The position numbers and the translations under genes are program-made. This document shows positions 43,434-51,682 of a DNA stretch of 56,287 nt, one piece after another. A model generated the notes under the pieces. The model did not search any database, was not told the DNA's origin, and worked only from the letters and a program-made list of their open reading frames with translations. Each line of letters starts with the position of its first letter. Position 1 is the first letter of the stretch. The stretch comes from Eggerthella sp. CAG:298 (lineage in GTDB: Bacteria > Actinomycetota > Coriobacteriia > Coriobacteriales > Eggerthellaceae): positions 1 through 56,287 of the forward strand of contig FR895135.1 in the NCBI GenBank assembly GCA_000435675.1, read 5' to 3'.

Positions 43434-44084
43434 TCAAAGCGCTTCGGCCACCTTCGACAAGCGCTCAACCGCACCTGCCAGATCAGCCTGCGCGAAGATA
43501 GCAGACACCACTGCGATGCCCGCAATGCCCGTCCCCGCAAGTTCGCACGCATTGTCTGCCGTGATCCCTCCAATAGCTACCACAGGGATCGAAACCGCGG
43601 CGCAGATCTGTCGCAACACCTCATGATCGATCGTCCATGTGTCTTGCTTCGTTGACGTTGGAAACACCGCGCCTACCCCCAGATAGTCGGCACCTTCAGC
43701 CTCCGCTTTGCGCGCCTGCTCAAGCGTTTTTGCCGTAACGCCGATGATAGCCTGGTCGCCAAGCGCACGCCGCGCTTCAGCACAGGGGATATCCTCCTGC
43801 CCGATATGCACCCCATCAGCGCCAATACGCAAAGCGAGCTCGACATCGTCATCGATCAGAAATGGTATGTCAGCCTGCGCGCACAACGTCTGCGCCTCAC
43901 GCGCAAGCGCGTCTTTCTCTTCAGGCGCAGCGTGCTTTTCGCGATGCTGCACGCAGGTGATCCCGCCTGCGGAAAGAGCCTCTTGCAAGACCTCCTTGAA
44001 GCTACGCCCGTAAAGCCACGAGCGATCCGTGACCGCATAGAGCCTCAAGGCATCGCGAATCTCTTCTTTGCTCCACGTTCGCAT
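43434..44084 (-). CDS. thiE: Thiamine phosphate synthase
   Basis: Joins HMP-PP and thiazole phosphate to thiamine phosphate (216 aa). Conserved parts: LYAVTDRSW, VQHREKHAA, FLIDDDVELALRIGADGVHIGQEDIP, GVTAKTLEQARKAEAEGADY, VGAVFPTSTKQD and PVVAIGGITADNA. Start at 44084 is chosen just after the thiC stop; an ATG at 44105 inside thiC is possible. Transcribed with thiC upstream and thiD 64 bases downstream. Confidence 0.9.
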   Translation of the reverse strand: MRTWSKEEIRDALRLYAVTDRSWLYGRSFKEVLQEALSAGGITCVQHREKHAAPEEKDALAREAQTLCAQADIPFLIDDDVELALRIGADGVHIGQEDIPCAEARRALGDQAIIGVTAKTLEQARKAEAEGADYLGVGAVFPTSTKQDTWTIDHEVLRQICAAVSIPVVAIGGITADNACELAGTGIAGIAVVSAIFAQADLAGAVERLSKVAEAL

Positions 44085-44088
44085 ACGA

Positions 44089-45396
44089 CTAGTATTCGTC
44101 ACCAAGGTCGATCACGAGACCATCCATGATGGTATTGACCGTGCGAACCGCACACATCTTGCCGCACATCGTGCATGATTCCTCATTCGTTGGCGGTGCA
44201 CTCTCGAAGTATTCGCGCGGCTTGACCGGGTCGAGCGCCAGATCGAACATCTCTTCCCAATCGAAGCGCCTGCGCGCATCGCTCATGCGATTATCCCGGT
44301 CACGCGCACCGGGAATTCCCTTAGCGATATCTGCCGCATGCGCCGCGATCTTCGTAGCCACTAAACCCTCGCGCACATCGTTCACATCGGGAAGGCGCAA
44401 ATGCTCAGCCGGCGTAACATAGCAAAGGAAATCCGCACCGCTGCTCGCGGCCACCGCGCCACCAATAGCAGCCGTGATGTGGTCATAGCCTGGTGCGATA
44501 TCGGTGACCAGCGGTCCGAGCACATAGAACGGCGCATCATGACAGAGACGCTTCTGTAGCTTCATATTGGCCGCGATCTCATCGATAGCCATATGGCCCG
44601 GGCCTTCGACCATCACCTGAACGCCCGCATCCCACGCACGCTTAGTGAGCTTACCGATCTCGATCAACTCGGCGATCTGCCCAGCATCGGTAGCATCATA
44701 CCCACAGCCAGGACGCATCGCATCGCCAATGCTGATCGTCACATCGTATTCGTGCAGGATCTCGAGCACGTCATCGTAGTATTCGTAGAACGGATTCTCG
44801 TTACCCGTTGCCTCCATCCAAGCGAAGATGAGCGAACCGCCCCGCGAGACGATGTTCATCAAACGACCCGTCTCCTTGAACGATTCGATCACGCGCCTGT
44901 TCATGCCCGCATGGATGGTTACGAAATCCACGCCGTCTTCAGCATGACGGCGCACCACATCAAGGAAGTCCTGCGGTGTGATGGAGATGAGCGCCTTCTC
45001 CAAATAACCGATCGCATCGTACATGGGCACCGTGCCGATCATAACGGGAGCCATCTCGAGCAGCTGCTTGCGGAACTCCTGGGTCTTGCCATGGTTCGAC
45101 AGATCCATGATACCTTCCGCGCCAAGCTCAAGCGCCACGCGAACCTTCTCAAGTTCGACTTCGGGATCGATCAGGTCGCCTGAGATTCCTAGGTTAACGT
45201 TGACCTTCGTGCGCAAGCCCGTGCCCACACCCTCAGGATCGAGATTCTTATGATTGATATTCGCTGGAATCGCGATAGTACCTGCCGCAACACGTGCGCG
45301 GATCTCTTCAGGAGTCTTGCGCTCCTTCTCTGCAACGCGCTTCATTGCATCAGTGATGATTCCTTGCCGAGCGGCATCGATTTGCGTGATCGTCAT
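44089..45396 (-). CDS. thiC: Phosphomethylpyrimidine synthase ThiC
   Basis: Radical SAM enzyme making HMP-P from aminoimidazole ribotide (435 aa). The C-terminal cluster motif is CTMCGKMC (about residues 417-424), the ThiC-type CxxCx4C. Other conserved parts are DLSNHGKTQEFRKQ, HAGMNRRVIESFK, SIGDAMRPGCGYDATD and EGPGHMAIDEI. It is the short form lacking the N-terminal domain, common in anaerobes. A TPP riboswitch lies directly upstream. thiS, thiG and thiH are absent, so the thiazole moiety is made or imported elsewhere. Confidence 0.95.
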   Translation of the reverse strand: MTITQIDAARQGIITDAMKRVAEKERKTPEEIRARVAAGTIAIPANINHKNLDPEGVGTGLRTKVNVNLGISGDLIDPEVELEKVRVALELGAEGIMDLSNHGKTQEFRKQLLEMAPVMIGTVPMYDAIGYLEKALISITPQDFLDVVRRHAEDGVDFVTIHAGMNRRVIESFKETGRLMNIVSRGGSLIFAWMEATGNENPFYEYYDDVLEILHEYDVTISIGDAMRPGCGYDATDAGQIAELIEIGKLTKRAWDAGVQVMVEGPGHMAIDEIAANMKLQKRLCHDAPFYVLGPLVTDIAPGYDHITAAIGGAVAASSGADFLCYVTPAEHLRLPDVNDVREGLVATKIAAHAADIAKGIPGARDRDNRMSDARRRFDWEEMFDLALDPVKPREYFESAPPTNEESCTMCGKMCAVRTVNTIMDGLVIDLGDEY

Positions 45397-45402
45397 GATC
45401 GC

Positions 45403-45486
45403 ATTCCCTTCGTTGGCATTATCCAGACAGGTTCATCGGGTCGGAGCACCGCTCCCTCTCAGCCTGCAACGCGCAAGCTCCCCGTA
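45403..45486 (-). promoter_or_regulatory. TPP riboswitch upstream of thiC
   Basis: On the minus strand: GGCTGAGAGGGAGC, then GACCCGATGAACCTGTCTGG and ATAATGCCAACGAAGGGAAT, all conserved TPP-aptamer segments. The closing P1 helix pairs ACGGGGAGC-side with the 3' GGGAATG side only partly in my reading, so ends are approximate. Its 3' edge is only about 7 bases from the thiC ATG, so control of translation start is more likely than a separate terminator. Confidence 0.93.
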
Positions 45487-45574
45487 TGTAATCGTGGCAT
45501 CTCAAACCACTACGTGAAAGTATAGCTCATTCAGATGCACCTTCGGCTGGCATTGATCGCGCTACCAAATTGTT

Positions 45575-46858
45575 GTGCATGCCGTATCATGGATAACCAT
45601 GATGTTCCATCGCAGAAATATGGATAAGAATCGGCCGCGCTTCAAAGCGGACAAGCGCTTCCTTATCATCGTTGCCTTAGCGATCGTGTTCACTGCTGCA
45701 GTTCTGCGCGCTCCTATCACTTCGATGGGCGCTCTGTGCGTTGAGGTACAAGACGATCTTGGCCTTTCATCTGCAGCGATGGGCCTGGTGACCACGCTTC
45801 CCCTTCTTGCGTTCGCCGCCTCAGCACTTTTCATGAGCGCACTATCGGAACGTTTTGGGAAAAGCCGCGTGCTTGCTTTTGGTTGCACGGCGATCATCAT
45901 CGGGATCCTCCTGCGCTCGTTCGCTGGTCCGTTCGGCCTTTTCTTCGGCACGATCCTTCTCGGGTTTGGCATCTCTTCAGGAAACGTGCTGCTGCCTTCG
46001 GTCGTGCGTGACAACTTTCCTGCCCATGTAGGCGTGATGACCGCCCTCTACACCACCACCATCAGCGTCTTCGCTGGAGGCATCGCGGGATTCAGTTCCG
46101 CGCTCGTCGCTGCCTCTTCCGACTGGCGCACGGTCTTGACGATGGTCGTTCCTTTCGCCGCGATCGCACTCTTACTCTGGATAGTAGCGCGCTGCATGAT
46201 GAGACCGACGAAGAGCACGCCCGAGCATCGGGTACTTCGCCTGCATCCTGCGACCCTGATCAGCCAGCATCTCTTGAAGCAGCCTCTCACCTGGTGGATA
46301 ACGGGTCTCTTCGGCGTTCAATCGATCCTCTTCTTCAGCCTCGTAGCCTGGCTTCCCGCCATCCTTACTGAAGGCGGAGTGAGCGCATCGGCGATCACCA
46401 CCTGTGTTGCTCTCTTCCCTATTGTGGGCATTCCCTGCACGATCTTCGTTCCGCCCATTGCCCAACGTCTCAAGCGACAGCGTTTGTTCGGTGCGAGCAT
46501 TGGGATGATCTGCGTAGTGGGCATCGTGGCGCTCTTCTTCGTGAATGCCGATGCAACAGCGATCGTGGCCACCGTTATCGTGGGCTTCGCACTGGGTGCG
46601 CCCTTCTGTTTGTGCATGTACTACTTCGGCGTGCGCACCGAGAACCCCGAAGATTCCTCGAAGCTCTCCAGCATCTCGCAAACATTCGGCTACCTTATGG
46701 CAGCCATCGGTCCAGCCTGTCTCGGACTGCTCGTCGATCTATCAGGGTCATGGTTCTTGCCGCTTACGGTCATGCTCGCGCTCTCGATCGTGCTGGTCAT
46801 ATGCGGCTGGAAATCTGGAAGCGGCACGATTCCTGCTGGTCCTGCGAAAACGGATTAG
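45575..46858 (+). CDS. MFS transporter, CynX/NimT (cyanate/2-nitroimidazole permease) family
   Basis: Twelve-helix major facilitator protein (up to 427 aa). The opening RAPITSMGALCVEVQDDLGLSS and ERFGKSRVLAFG (MFS motif A region) match the CynX/NimT family, as do the segments FGFGISSGNVLLPSVVRDNFP-like GISSGNVLLPSVVRDNFPAH and LMAAIGPACLGLLVD. Substrate unknown. Start is uncertain: ATGs at 45575, 45599, 45602 and 45620 are in frame and none has a clear ribosome site; 45620 (MDKNRPRF) is closest to the usual length. Divergent from thiC but not obviously linked to thiamine. Confidence 0.82.
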   Translation: MHAVSWITMMFHRRNMDKNRPRFKADKRFLIIVALAIVFTAAVLRAPITSMGALCVEVQDDLGLSSAAMGLVTTLPLLAFAASALFMSALSERFGKSRVLAFGCTAIIIGILLRSFAGPFGLFFGTILLGFGISSGNVLLPSVVRDNFPAHVGVMTALYTTTISVFAGGIAGFSSALVAASSDWRTVLTMVVPFAAIALLLWIVARCMMRPTKSTPEHRVLRLHPATLISQHLLKQPLTWWITGLFGVQSILFFSLVAWLPAILTEGGVSASAITTCVALFPIVGIPCTIFVPPIAQRLKRQRLFGASIGMICVVGIVALFFVNADATAIVATVIVGFALGAPFCLCMYYFGVRTENPEDSSKLSSISQTFGYLMAAIGPACLGLLVDLSGSWFLPLTVMLALSIVLVICGWKSGSGTIPAGPAKTD

Positions 46859-46947
46859 CTTGTTCACCTCGTGCTTAGCGCAAACAGGACTGCGATGCTG
46901 CGCCTCGTTGCGTTCGTGCACTATGACTGCTCGCGCAACCCTTACTC

Positions 46948-47640
46948 TTACTTGATGAAGGATTCACCAGCGTATGAGATACCCTTGAGCTCGCTTAGCG
47001 GAAGAAAGATCCAGGCGCTTCCCTCTTCTAACGAAATATGCGCAGGCGCGCCCGTCAGTTCATTCGAAATGCCCAACGGAAAACGGTTCGTAAGCCGAGC
47101 GTCTTCAAGACCGTATGCCAAGCCTGTTTCATAGACTCCTGAAACGCTATCGGAATGAGCGAGCACTGAGCAGATTCCTTGTGAGCCTGCTGCGATCTCA
47201 AGCTGATTCAATTCGCCTTCAGCATCGAGCGCAACGACAACTTCTTCTTCCGTAACGCCCCACACCCGCTGACCTTTGCGCGCAGCAGCTGCCATCAACT
47301 GCAGGTTAGCGAGCGAATGATCGAGGCGTGCATAAAGGCCGTCGCACATGACGATATGCGTGAATCCTTCATCGATCGCGAAGTTGAGCGCGAGGTCCAT
47401 ATCGGTGAAGTCTTTGTGAGGATCGAAAGGGTGAACGCACACACCACCTTCTGCTTCTTGCGGAACGAACCCGAGCGAATCGAAATCGCCGAAGACATGG
47501 TGCGGTGCGATCCCTCGCTCTACAAGCGCCGCATACCCTGCATCGACCGCGATGATCGCATCGAACAAGAAGTCCTTGAGAACAAGATTGAGGCCTTTAT
47601 GTTCAGTAGGTGCGCCCCCTACCAGCAAGCAAGAATGCAT
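46948..47640 (-). CDS. thiN: Thiamine pyrophosphokinase
   Basis: Transfers pyrophosphate from ATP to thiamine, giving TPP (230 aa). Motifs: LLVGGAPTEHK at the N-terminus, IIAVDAGYAALVERGIAPHH, FGDFDSLG, PHKDFTDMDLAL (metal-binding Asp residues), and GARLDH-like GLYARLDHSLANLQLM. The C-terminal thiamine-binding beta domain ends with FPLGISNELTGAPAHISLEEG, typical of the family. Together with thiCED and the riboswitch it closes the thiamine pathway in this stretch, though in its own transcript. Lies convergent to the MFS gene and divergent from rnpB. Confidence 0.9.
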   Translation of the reverse strand: MHSCLLVGGAPTEHKGLNLVLKDFLFDAIIAVDAGYAALVERGIAPHHVFGDFDSLGFVPQEAEGGVCVHPFDPHKDFTDMDLALNFAIDEGFTHIVMCDGLYARLDHSLANLQLMAAAARKGQRVWGVTEEEVVVALDAEGELNQLEIAAGSQGICSVLAHSDSVSGVYETGLAYGLEDARLTNRFPLGISNELTGAPAHISLEEGSAWIFLPLSELKGISYAGESFIK

Positions 47641-47670
47641 GATGCTCCTTCGCGCTTCAGTGATGTTTGC

Positions 47671-47676
47671 TAGAAT
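47671..47676 (+). promoter_or_regulatory. Extended -10 element for rnpB
   Basis: TGCTAGAAT: a TAGAAT hexamer with TG one base upstream, 8 bases before the inferred 5' end of RNase P RNA. A -35 is not clear. Confidence 0.5.
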
Positions 47677-47683
47677 ACCATAG

Positions 47684-48172
47684 GAGTGAGTCGGGCAACC
47701 GCGCCGCGTGCGGTGAGGAAAGTCCGGGCTTCAAAAGGCAAGATGCCAGCTAACGGCTGGGCGGGGTGACCCGACGGATAGTGCCACAGAAAAGAAAACT
47801 CCTGGTCTGAGACGTCTCAGGACATCATCAACAGGTATTCCCCTGCGATGTCGGTTGATTCTAAGGCGCATTCAGCGCTTCAGATCTGCGTGAAGGATGA
47901 ACGAGCAGCCTTGACTGCGCTGTGAGTGAATCCTGAACGCTGAGATGATGTGCTGAGGCGCCTCAGGCTATGGAAAAGCTGAAACGGTGCGGTAAAAGCG
48001 CACCAGCATGCTGGTAACAGTATGGCTTGGTAAACCCCATCTGAAGCAAGCGCAAATAGGAGTGCGATACGGTCGCCTTTCCGTGCATTCGGGTTGCGTG
48101 CTAGAGCTTCTTGGTAACAGGAAGTCGAGATAAATGGTTGCCGATCACAGAACCCGGCTTATAGACTCACTC
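47684..48172 (+). ncRNA. rnpB: RNase P RNA (class A)
   Basis: Catalytic RNA that matures tRNA 5' ends. Ends are set by helix P1: GAGTGAGTC (47684-47692) pairs perfectly with GACTCACTC (48164-48172). The conserved region near the 5' end GAGGAAAGTCCGGGC and the segments GACGGATAGTGCCACAGAAA and AGATAAATGGTTGCCGATCA with ACAGAACCCGGCTTA near the 3' end are textbook. Length about 489 nt is on the long side for bacterial class A RNA; extra length seems to be in the 47810-47990 region with several GAGACGTCTC-like stems. No good terminator follows. Confidence 0.96.
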
Positions 48173-48199
48173 CCCTTTCTTTATTACGCAAGGACAGCC

Positions 48200-48456
48200 A
48201 GGCCTATAAGCGCCGCCCAACCAGCGAAGAGCGCTTACATTGCTCGATCAGTGAAGAGCGCGAGGCACGAGGTTCCTGGTTGAGCAAGCAGCTGAGCCCA
48301 TGGGGTACTTAAATTACTCTGAGTCCGCATTCTTGATTTGTAATAGGTTGTCCGAAGGAGCGAAGCGCATGAGCTTGCCTTTAAGGCAAGCGAACAGCGA
48401 AAGCGGGTAATTACAAGTGCCCCATAGGCGTGCTGCTTGCGCGTGAGAACAGAAAA
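48200..48456. other. Highly structured noncoding region between rnpB and the DUF167 gene
   Basis: About 285 bases without a gene (48173-48456). Bases 48243-48276 match the right arm of the cca-thiD palindrome (reverse complement of 42417-42453) at about 30 of 34 positions. A second pair of arms, 48282-48317 and 48407-48442, is an imperfect inverted repeat (GCAAGCAGC and ATGGGG-ACTT shared). Inside lies a perfect 9-bp hairpin with one central base (48373-48391). Copy 4 of the 29-nt repeat follows. It may be a degenerate mobile element or a structured RNA. Confidence 0.6.
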
Positions 48457-48485
48457 GGTGTCGAACGACCGGGTAGTTTGTCACC
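48457..48485 (-). repeat. 29-nt 3'-end hairpin repeat, copy 4 (after the DUF167 gene)
   Basis: On the minus strand identical over all 29 bases to copy 2. Begins two bases after the DUF167 stop codon. Confidence 0.9.
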
Positions 48486-48487
48486 CG

Positions 48488-48781
48488 CTAAAGAACAGGC
48501 AGCTCGGAAAGCCAAGCGGCGATGAGGGGTTCGGGAGCATCGATGGCAAGGCGCTTGTGGCGGCTTGTCTGCCCTTGCACCACCTCCACTTTCGATTTCG
48601 CGATCCCCAGCTCAGAAGCGATCAGCTTGCAGAGTGCTTTGTTCGCCTTGCCGTTATCGGGCGGCGCGGTCACGCAGGCCTGCACTTCATCCAAACCTTC
48701 GATGGATTTTATGCCCAAAACAGCATCACGCCCCGAGCGGGGCGTGAGACGTAGTGCAAGTTTATAGGGTTGACCAGCCAT
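48488..48781 (-). CDS. DUF167 (YggU) family protein
   Basis: Small protein (97 aa) of unknown function. The motif LTPRSGRDAVLGI and VTAPPDNGKANKALCKLIA with VEVVQGQTSRHKRLAI are the family's conserved stretches. YggU-type genes are often found at the end of yggS-sepF-yggT clusters, as here. It starts 6 bases after divIVA. Its role in division, if any, is not known. Confidence 0.88.
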   Translation of the reverse strand: MAGQPYKLALRLTPRSGRDAVLGIKSIEGLDEVQACVTAPPDNGKANKALCKLIASELGIAKSKVEVVQGQTSRHKRLAIDAPEPLIAAWLSELPVL

Positions 48782-48787
48782 GAGACC

Positions 48788-49570
48788 TTAGTCGATCTCG
48801 TCAAAGGTGAAGGAATCATCCGCATCGCCGTAGCCGGAAAGATCCTTCGAAGACTGCGAGGGCTTCGGAGGTGCCGGGCTGGCAACAGCAGGATTGACCG
48901 TAGGTGTGGTGTACGTTGCGGTTGAAGGAGAAGGAGACCATTTCTTTGCAACAGGTTCAGCCTGCGCATCTTCATCGATCAAGCCTTCAGGAATAACGAT
49001 ATCGGACGTGTTATCGCCGCCGATCTCGGAAAGACGCTTCGTAGAAGCAGCGATGAAGTCCTTGAGCATCTCCTGATACTGCTCACGTACCTTCTCACGG
49101 CTGACCGTGAGTTCGCTGATCTGCTCGATAATACGCTGCTTTTCGCCATCAGCCTTATCGAGAATGCGCTGACCTTCTTCTTCGGCGTTACGACGGATGT
49201 TCTCGCCATCGGTCTTCGCCTTTGAAACGATCTCATCGGCCGTGCGCTGCGCGATGATGAGCGCCTGCGCGATAGCATTGTCTTCGCTCTTGCGCTCGCC
49301 AAGCTGACTTTCGAGCTCTGCGATACGTGCATCCTTCTCAGCAAGAGCAGCTGAATCCTCCGAAGAAGGAGCTGCTTGTTGCTGCTGGTTCGCGCTAGCC
49401 GGCGCGCTCTTCGCCTCAGCGAGCTGGGCACGCAGGTGGGCAATTTCATCGTTGAGCGCATCGATCTCATCGGAAACGTGCTCAAGGAAGACATCTACTT
49501 CATCGACATCGTATCCACGACGCTCGATCTTGAAACTCTGCTGCTGAATATCCTCGGATGTAATCGCCAT
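48788..49570 (-). CDS. DivIVA-domain protein
   Basis: Coiled-coil protein (260 aa) that marks curved or polar membrane and organises wall growth. The N-terminal membrane-binding domain is MAITSEDIQQQSFKIERRGY and then DVDEVDVFLEHVSDEIDALN. A first coiled coil, a Ser/Ala/Gln-rich linker (about 55-75) and a longer coiled coil (about 78-170) follow. The last ~70 residues are Pro/Ser/Thr-rich and end in an acidic DADDSFTFDEID. In Actinomycetota DivIVA (Wag31) drives polar growth; whether it does so in this host is unknown. Confidence 0.9.
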   Translation of the reverse strand: MAITSEDIQQQSFKIERRGYDVDEVDVFLEHVSDEIDALNDEIAHLRAQLAEAKSAPASANQQQQAAPSSEDSAALAEKDARIAELESQLGERKSEDNAIAQALIIAQRTADEIVSKAKTDGENIRRNAEEEGQRILDKADGEKQRIIEQISELTVSREKVREQYQEMLKDFIAASTKRLSEIGGDNTSDIVIPEGLIDEDAQAEPVAKKWSPSPSTATYTTPTVNPAVASPAPPKPSQSSKDLSGYGDADDSFTFDEID

Positions 49571-49603
49571 AACAACCTCTCTTGCCTGGTAAATATGCGC
49601 GCT

Positions 49604-49858
49604 TTAGAACAATGATACTATAAATCGCACCCCGAACTGTAACACAAGTAACGCGATAATAGGGGTAATGTCCACCATCCCACCAATAGGGGGGATAAGT
49701 CGTTTAAAAAGATTCAAAAAAGGATCACAGATCTTACCAAGGGCGTTGCGAATCTCCTCAATGATGCCGCCCATCGGGAACCACGAGAGCAGAACATAGA
49801 TAACGATGACGAAACTGTAGGCATCTGAAAGCGAAATGAGAATGTACTGCCAGCTCAC
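49604..49858 (-). CDS. YggT family membrane protein
   Basis: Small integral membrane protein (84 aa) with two hydrophobic helices (about residues 4-26 and 62-82) and the conserved loop ISLSDAYSFVIVIYVLLSWF and RNALGKICDPFLNLFKRLIPP-like segment ICDPFLNLFKRLIPPIGG. Family genes sit beside sepF in many bacteria (ylmG) and are linked to division or membrane protein biogenesis by context. It lies between sepF (69 bases upstream) and divIVA (33 bases downstream). Confidence 0.9.
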   Translation of the reverse strand: MSWQYILISLSDAYSFVIVIYVLLSWFPMGGIIEEIRNALGKICDPFLNLFKRLIPPIGGMVDITPIIALLVLQFGVRFIVSLF

Positions 49859-49927
49859 GTTGTATCCTTTCCTTCCTTATCCACGACCAGCTCGACCCTC
49901 TCGCCGAAGCAGCCGATCGGCAAAACG

Positions 49928-50839
49928 CTAGAGCACCTTCTTGAGGCGCAGTTGATCGCGCTCAACGAGCGTGAGCTTCCCATCCTTTATGATCGAGAAC
50001 ACCTGCGGTGCTTCATAGGTGATCTGCATATCGAGCGCTGCGACCGCGCCGAACGCGAAATCGAGAATGCGCTTCGAGAGGCCCGCGTTCACATATTTGA
50101 GATTCAAGATGACCACGCTCCCCTCTTTGAGCATGGTGACGATATTGACCGCTTCTTCGAAGTTCTTCGGCTCGAAGATCTCTACCTTACGGGTGAAATG
50201 CCCACCAACGCTCGAAGTGCGATTGGCAGGAGCAGGACTCGATGCGGAAGGATCGGTCGAAGCGAACAGGCCATCAAGGCCGCTCGACCCCGTAGAGGGC
50301 ATCACCGAGGTCTTCGCTGCATCTTGACGCTGATACGGCGAAACGAAATCGCGATACGCCGTTTCAGGTCGATCGAAACCGATCGTATCGGCTGGGTCGG
50401 AATCGAGATCGGCGCTCACGCTCACGCGACTGCTCGAGCGCGTGCCAAAACGGGAATCCGCCGTATTGGAGAGATATCCCGGGACCGACGACGAGGTAGG
50501 CACGCTATAATTCCGCGGCTGTTCAGGCGTCATTACCCCATAGGCCGAAGTCGTGCTCTTGATATCGTCAAGTGAGACAAGGCGCGCCGGACGCGTGCGA
50601 TAAGGATCGCGCGTGGTGTACGTATCGGAATAGGAATCGCCATAAGAGTCGACCGCATACGATTCATCATAGCCATATTCGCCATAATCGTCGAAATTCG
50701 GGTCGTAAGCGTAATCTTCGTAATCGTACTCTTCTTGCGCGTAATCGTCCTTATCGGCATTTCGCGACCCGAAGTTGAGTTTGCCTTTTATGCTTTCAAC
50801 GAAGCTTCCTGCAGATTTTGAAGGATTGGGAAAATCCAT
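49928..50839 (-). CDS. sepF: Cell division protein SepF
   Basis: FtsZ-binding membrane anchor (303 aa). The N-terminal amphipathic region is MDFPNPSKSAGSFVESIKGK. A long Asp/Tyr-rich, likely disordered segment (about residues 30-200, e.g. DDYAQEEYDYEDYAYDPNFD) precedes the C-terminal SepF fold (about 218-303) with VEIFEPKNFEEA, VVILNLKYVNAGLSKRILDF and FGAVAALDMQI. Much longer than the ~150-residue Bacillus protein. Because no ftsA is seen in the cluster, SepF is probably the main FtsZ anchor here. Start 50839 is preceded by GAAAGG. Confidence 0.92.
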   Translation of the reverse strand: MDFPNPSKSAGSFVESIKGKLNFGSRNADKDDYAQEEYDYEDYAYDPNFDDYGEYGYDESYAVDSYGDSYSDTYTTRDPYRTRPARLVSLDDIKSTTSAYGVMTPEQPRNYSVPTSSSVPGYLSNTADSRFGTRSSSRVSVSADLDSDPADTIGFDRPETAYRDFVSPYQRQDAAKTSVMPSTGSSGLDGLFASTDPSASSPAPANRTSSVGGHFTRKVEIFEPKNFEEAVNIVTMLKEGSVVILNLKYVNAGLSKRILDFAFGAVAALDMQITYEAPQVFSIIKDGKLTLVERDQLRLKKVL

Positions 50840-50896
50840 AAAGCCTTTCCTTTGCAAGCCTTGCGCTCCACCAACTGAAGCACACGACTCTCTGTC

Positions 50897-51589
50897 CTAC
50901 TCGAACGAGGGATCGAATATCGCTCGTCCAACCCTTACTATAGTAGTGCCTCGCTCGACTGCTTGAGGCCAGTCTTCGGTCATACCCATAGAAATATCAG
51001 ACAGCGTGACATCAACGCCTGCTTGATCAAGGCGCGCCTGCAATTCATCGCGCAGCTTCGCAAGCCCACCGAAGGATAGCTCGATCGCCTCTTCATCGGC
51101 ACGCGGCGCCATGGTCATGAGCCCTTGGATGCACACATGCGAAAGATCCGCCGCCTGCGCGATAACCTCATACACCTCGTCAGGACGAAAGCCGCTCTTA
51201 GATTCCTCACCTGAAACATTCACTTCGAGCAAGACGGGCTGAACCTTATCGAGCTCTGCCGCTGTCTTATCGATCTTGGGAAGATGCTCTGCTTTGCACA
51301 CCGAATGGATGAGGTCTGCAGCAGAAACGATATCGTGAATGCGGCGCGATTGGATATTGCCGATGAAATGCCACGTCTCTTGAGGAAACGCCGCGCGCTT
51401 GCGCAGAAGCTCATCGGGACGGTTCTCGCCGAATGCATGCGCACCACCTTCGATAGCCTCCTGCACCTGGTCGAGGTCGACAGTCTTAGAAACTGCGAGC
51501 AGCAACACTTCATGCGGGTTACGACCTGCCTTTTCACAGGCTCGGTCCACTTCAGCACGCACACACTCATACCGCTCTTTTGTTGACAT
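50897..51589 (-). CDS. YggS family pyridoxal phosphate homeostasis protein
   Basis: PLP-binding barrel protein (230 aa) that buffers free pyridoxal phosphate. The Lys that binds PLP is in LLLAVSKTVDLDQV (about residue 35). GENRPDELL, WHFIGNIQSRR, VNVSGEESKSGF, GLMTMAP and SDISMGMTEDWPQAV are conserved. Start 51589 is chosen because the family begins here and AAGGAG precedes it. The gene is a standard neighbour of sepF. Confidence 0.93.
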   Translation of the reverse strand: MSTKERYECVRAEVDRACEKAGRNPHEVLLLAVSKTVDLDQVQEAIEGGAHAFGENRPDELLRKRAAFPQETWHFIGNIQSRRIHDIVSAADLIHSVCKAEHLPKIDKTAAELDKVQPVLLEVNVSGEESKSGFRPDEVYEVIAQAADLSHVCIQGLMTMAPRADEEAIELSFGGLAKLRDELQARLDQAGVDVTLSDISMGMTEDWPQAVERGTTIVRVGRAIFDPSFE

Positions 51590-51682
51590 ACCGGATGCTC
51601 CTTCGAAGTTGCGTATCGTCTTTATCCTACTATATCGCACCCGAGAAAAGGGCGTGGGCATGCTGCTGAACCGTAAACGACG

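Noticed and set aside
49870..49890. TTATCCACG as a DnaA box and possible origin
   Set aside because: Only one imperfect box in the area and no dnaA, dnaN or AT-rich unwinding region nearby.
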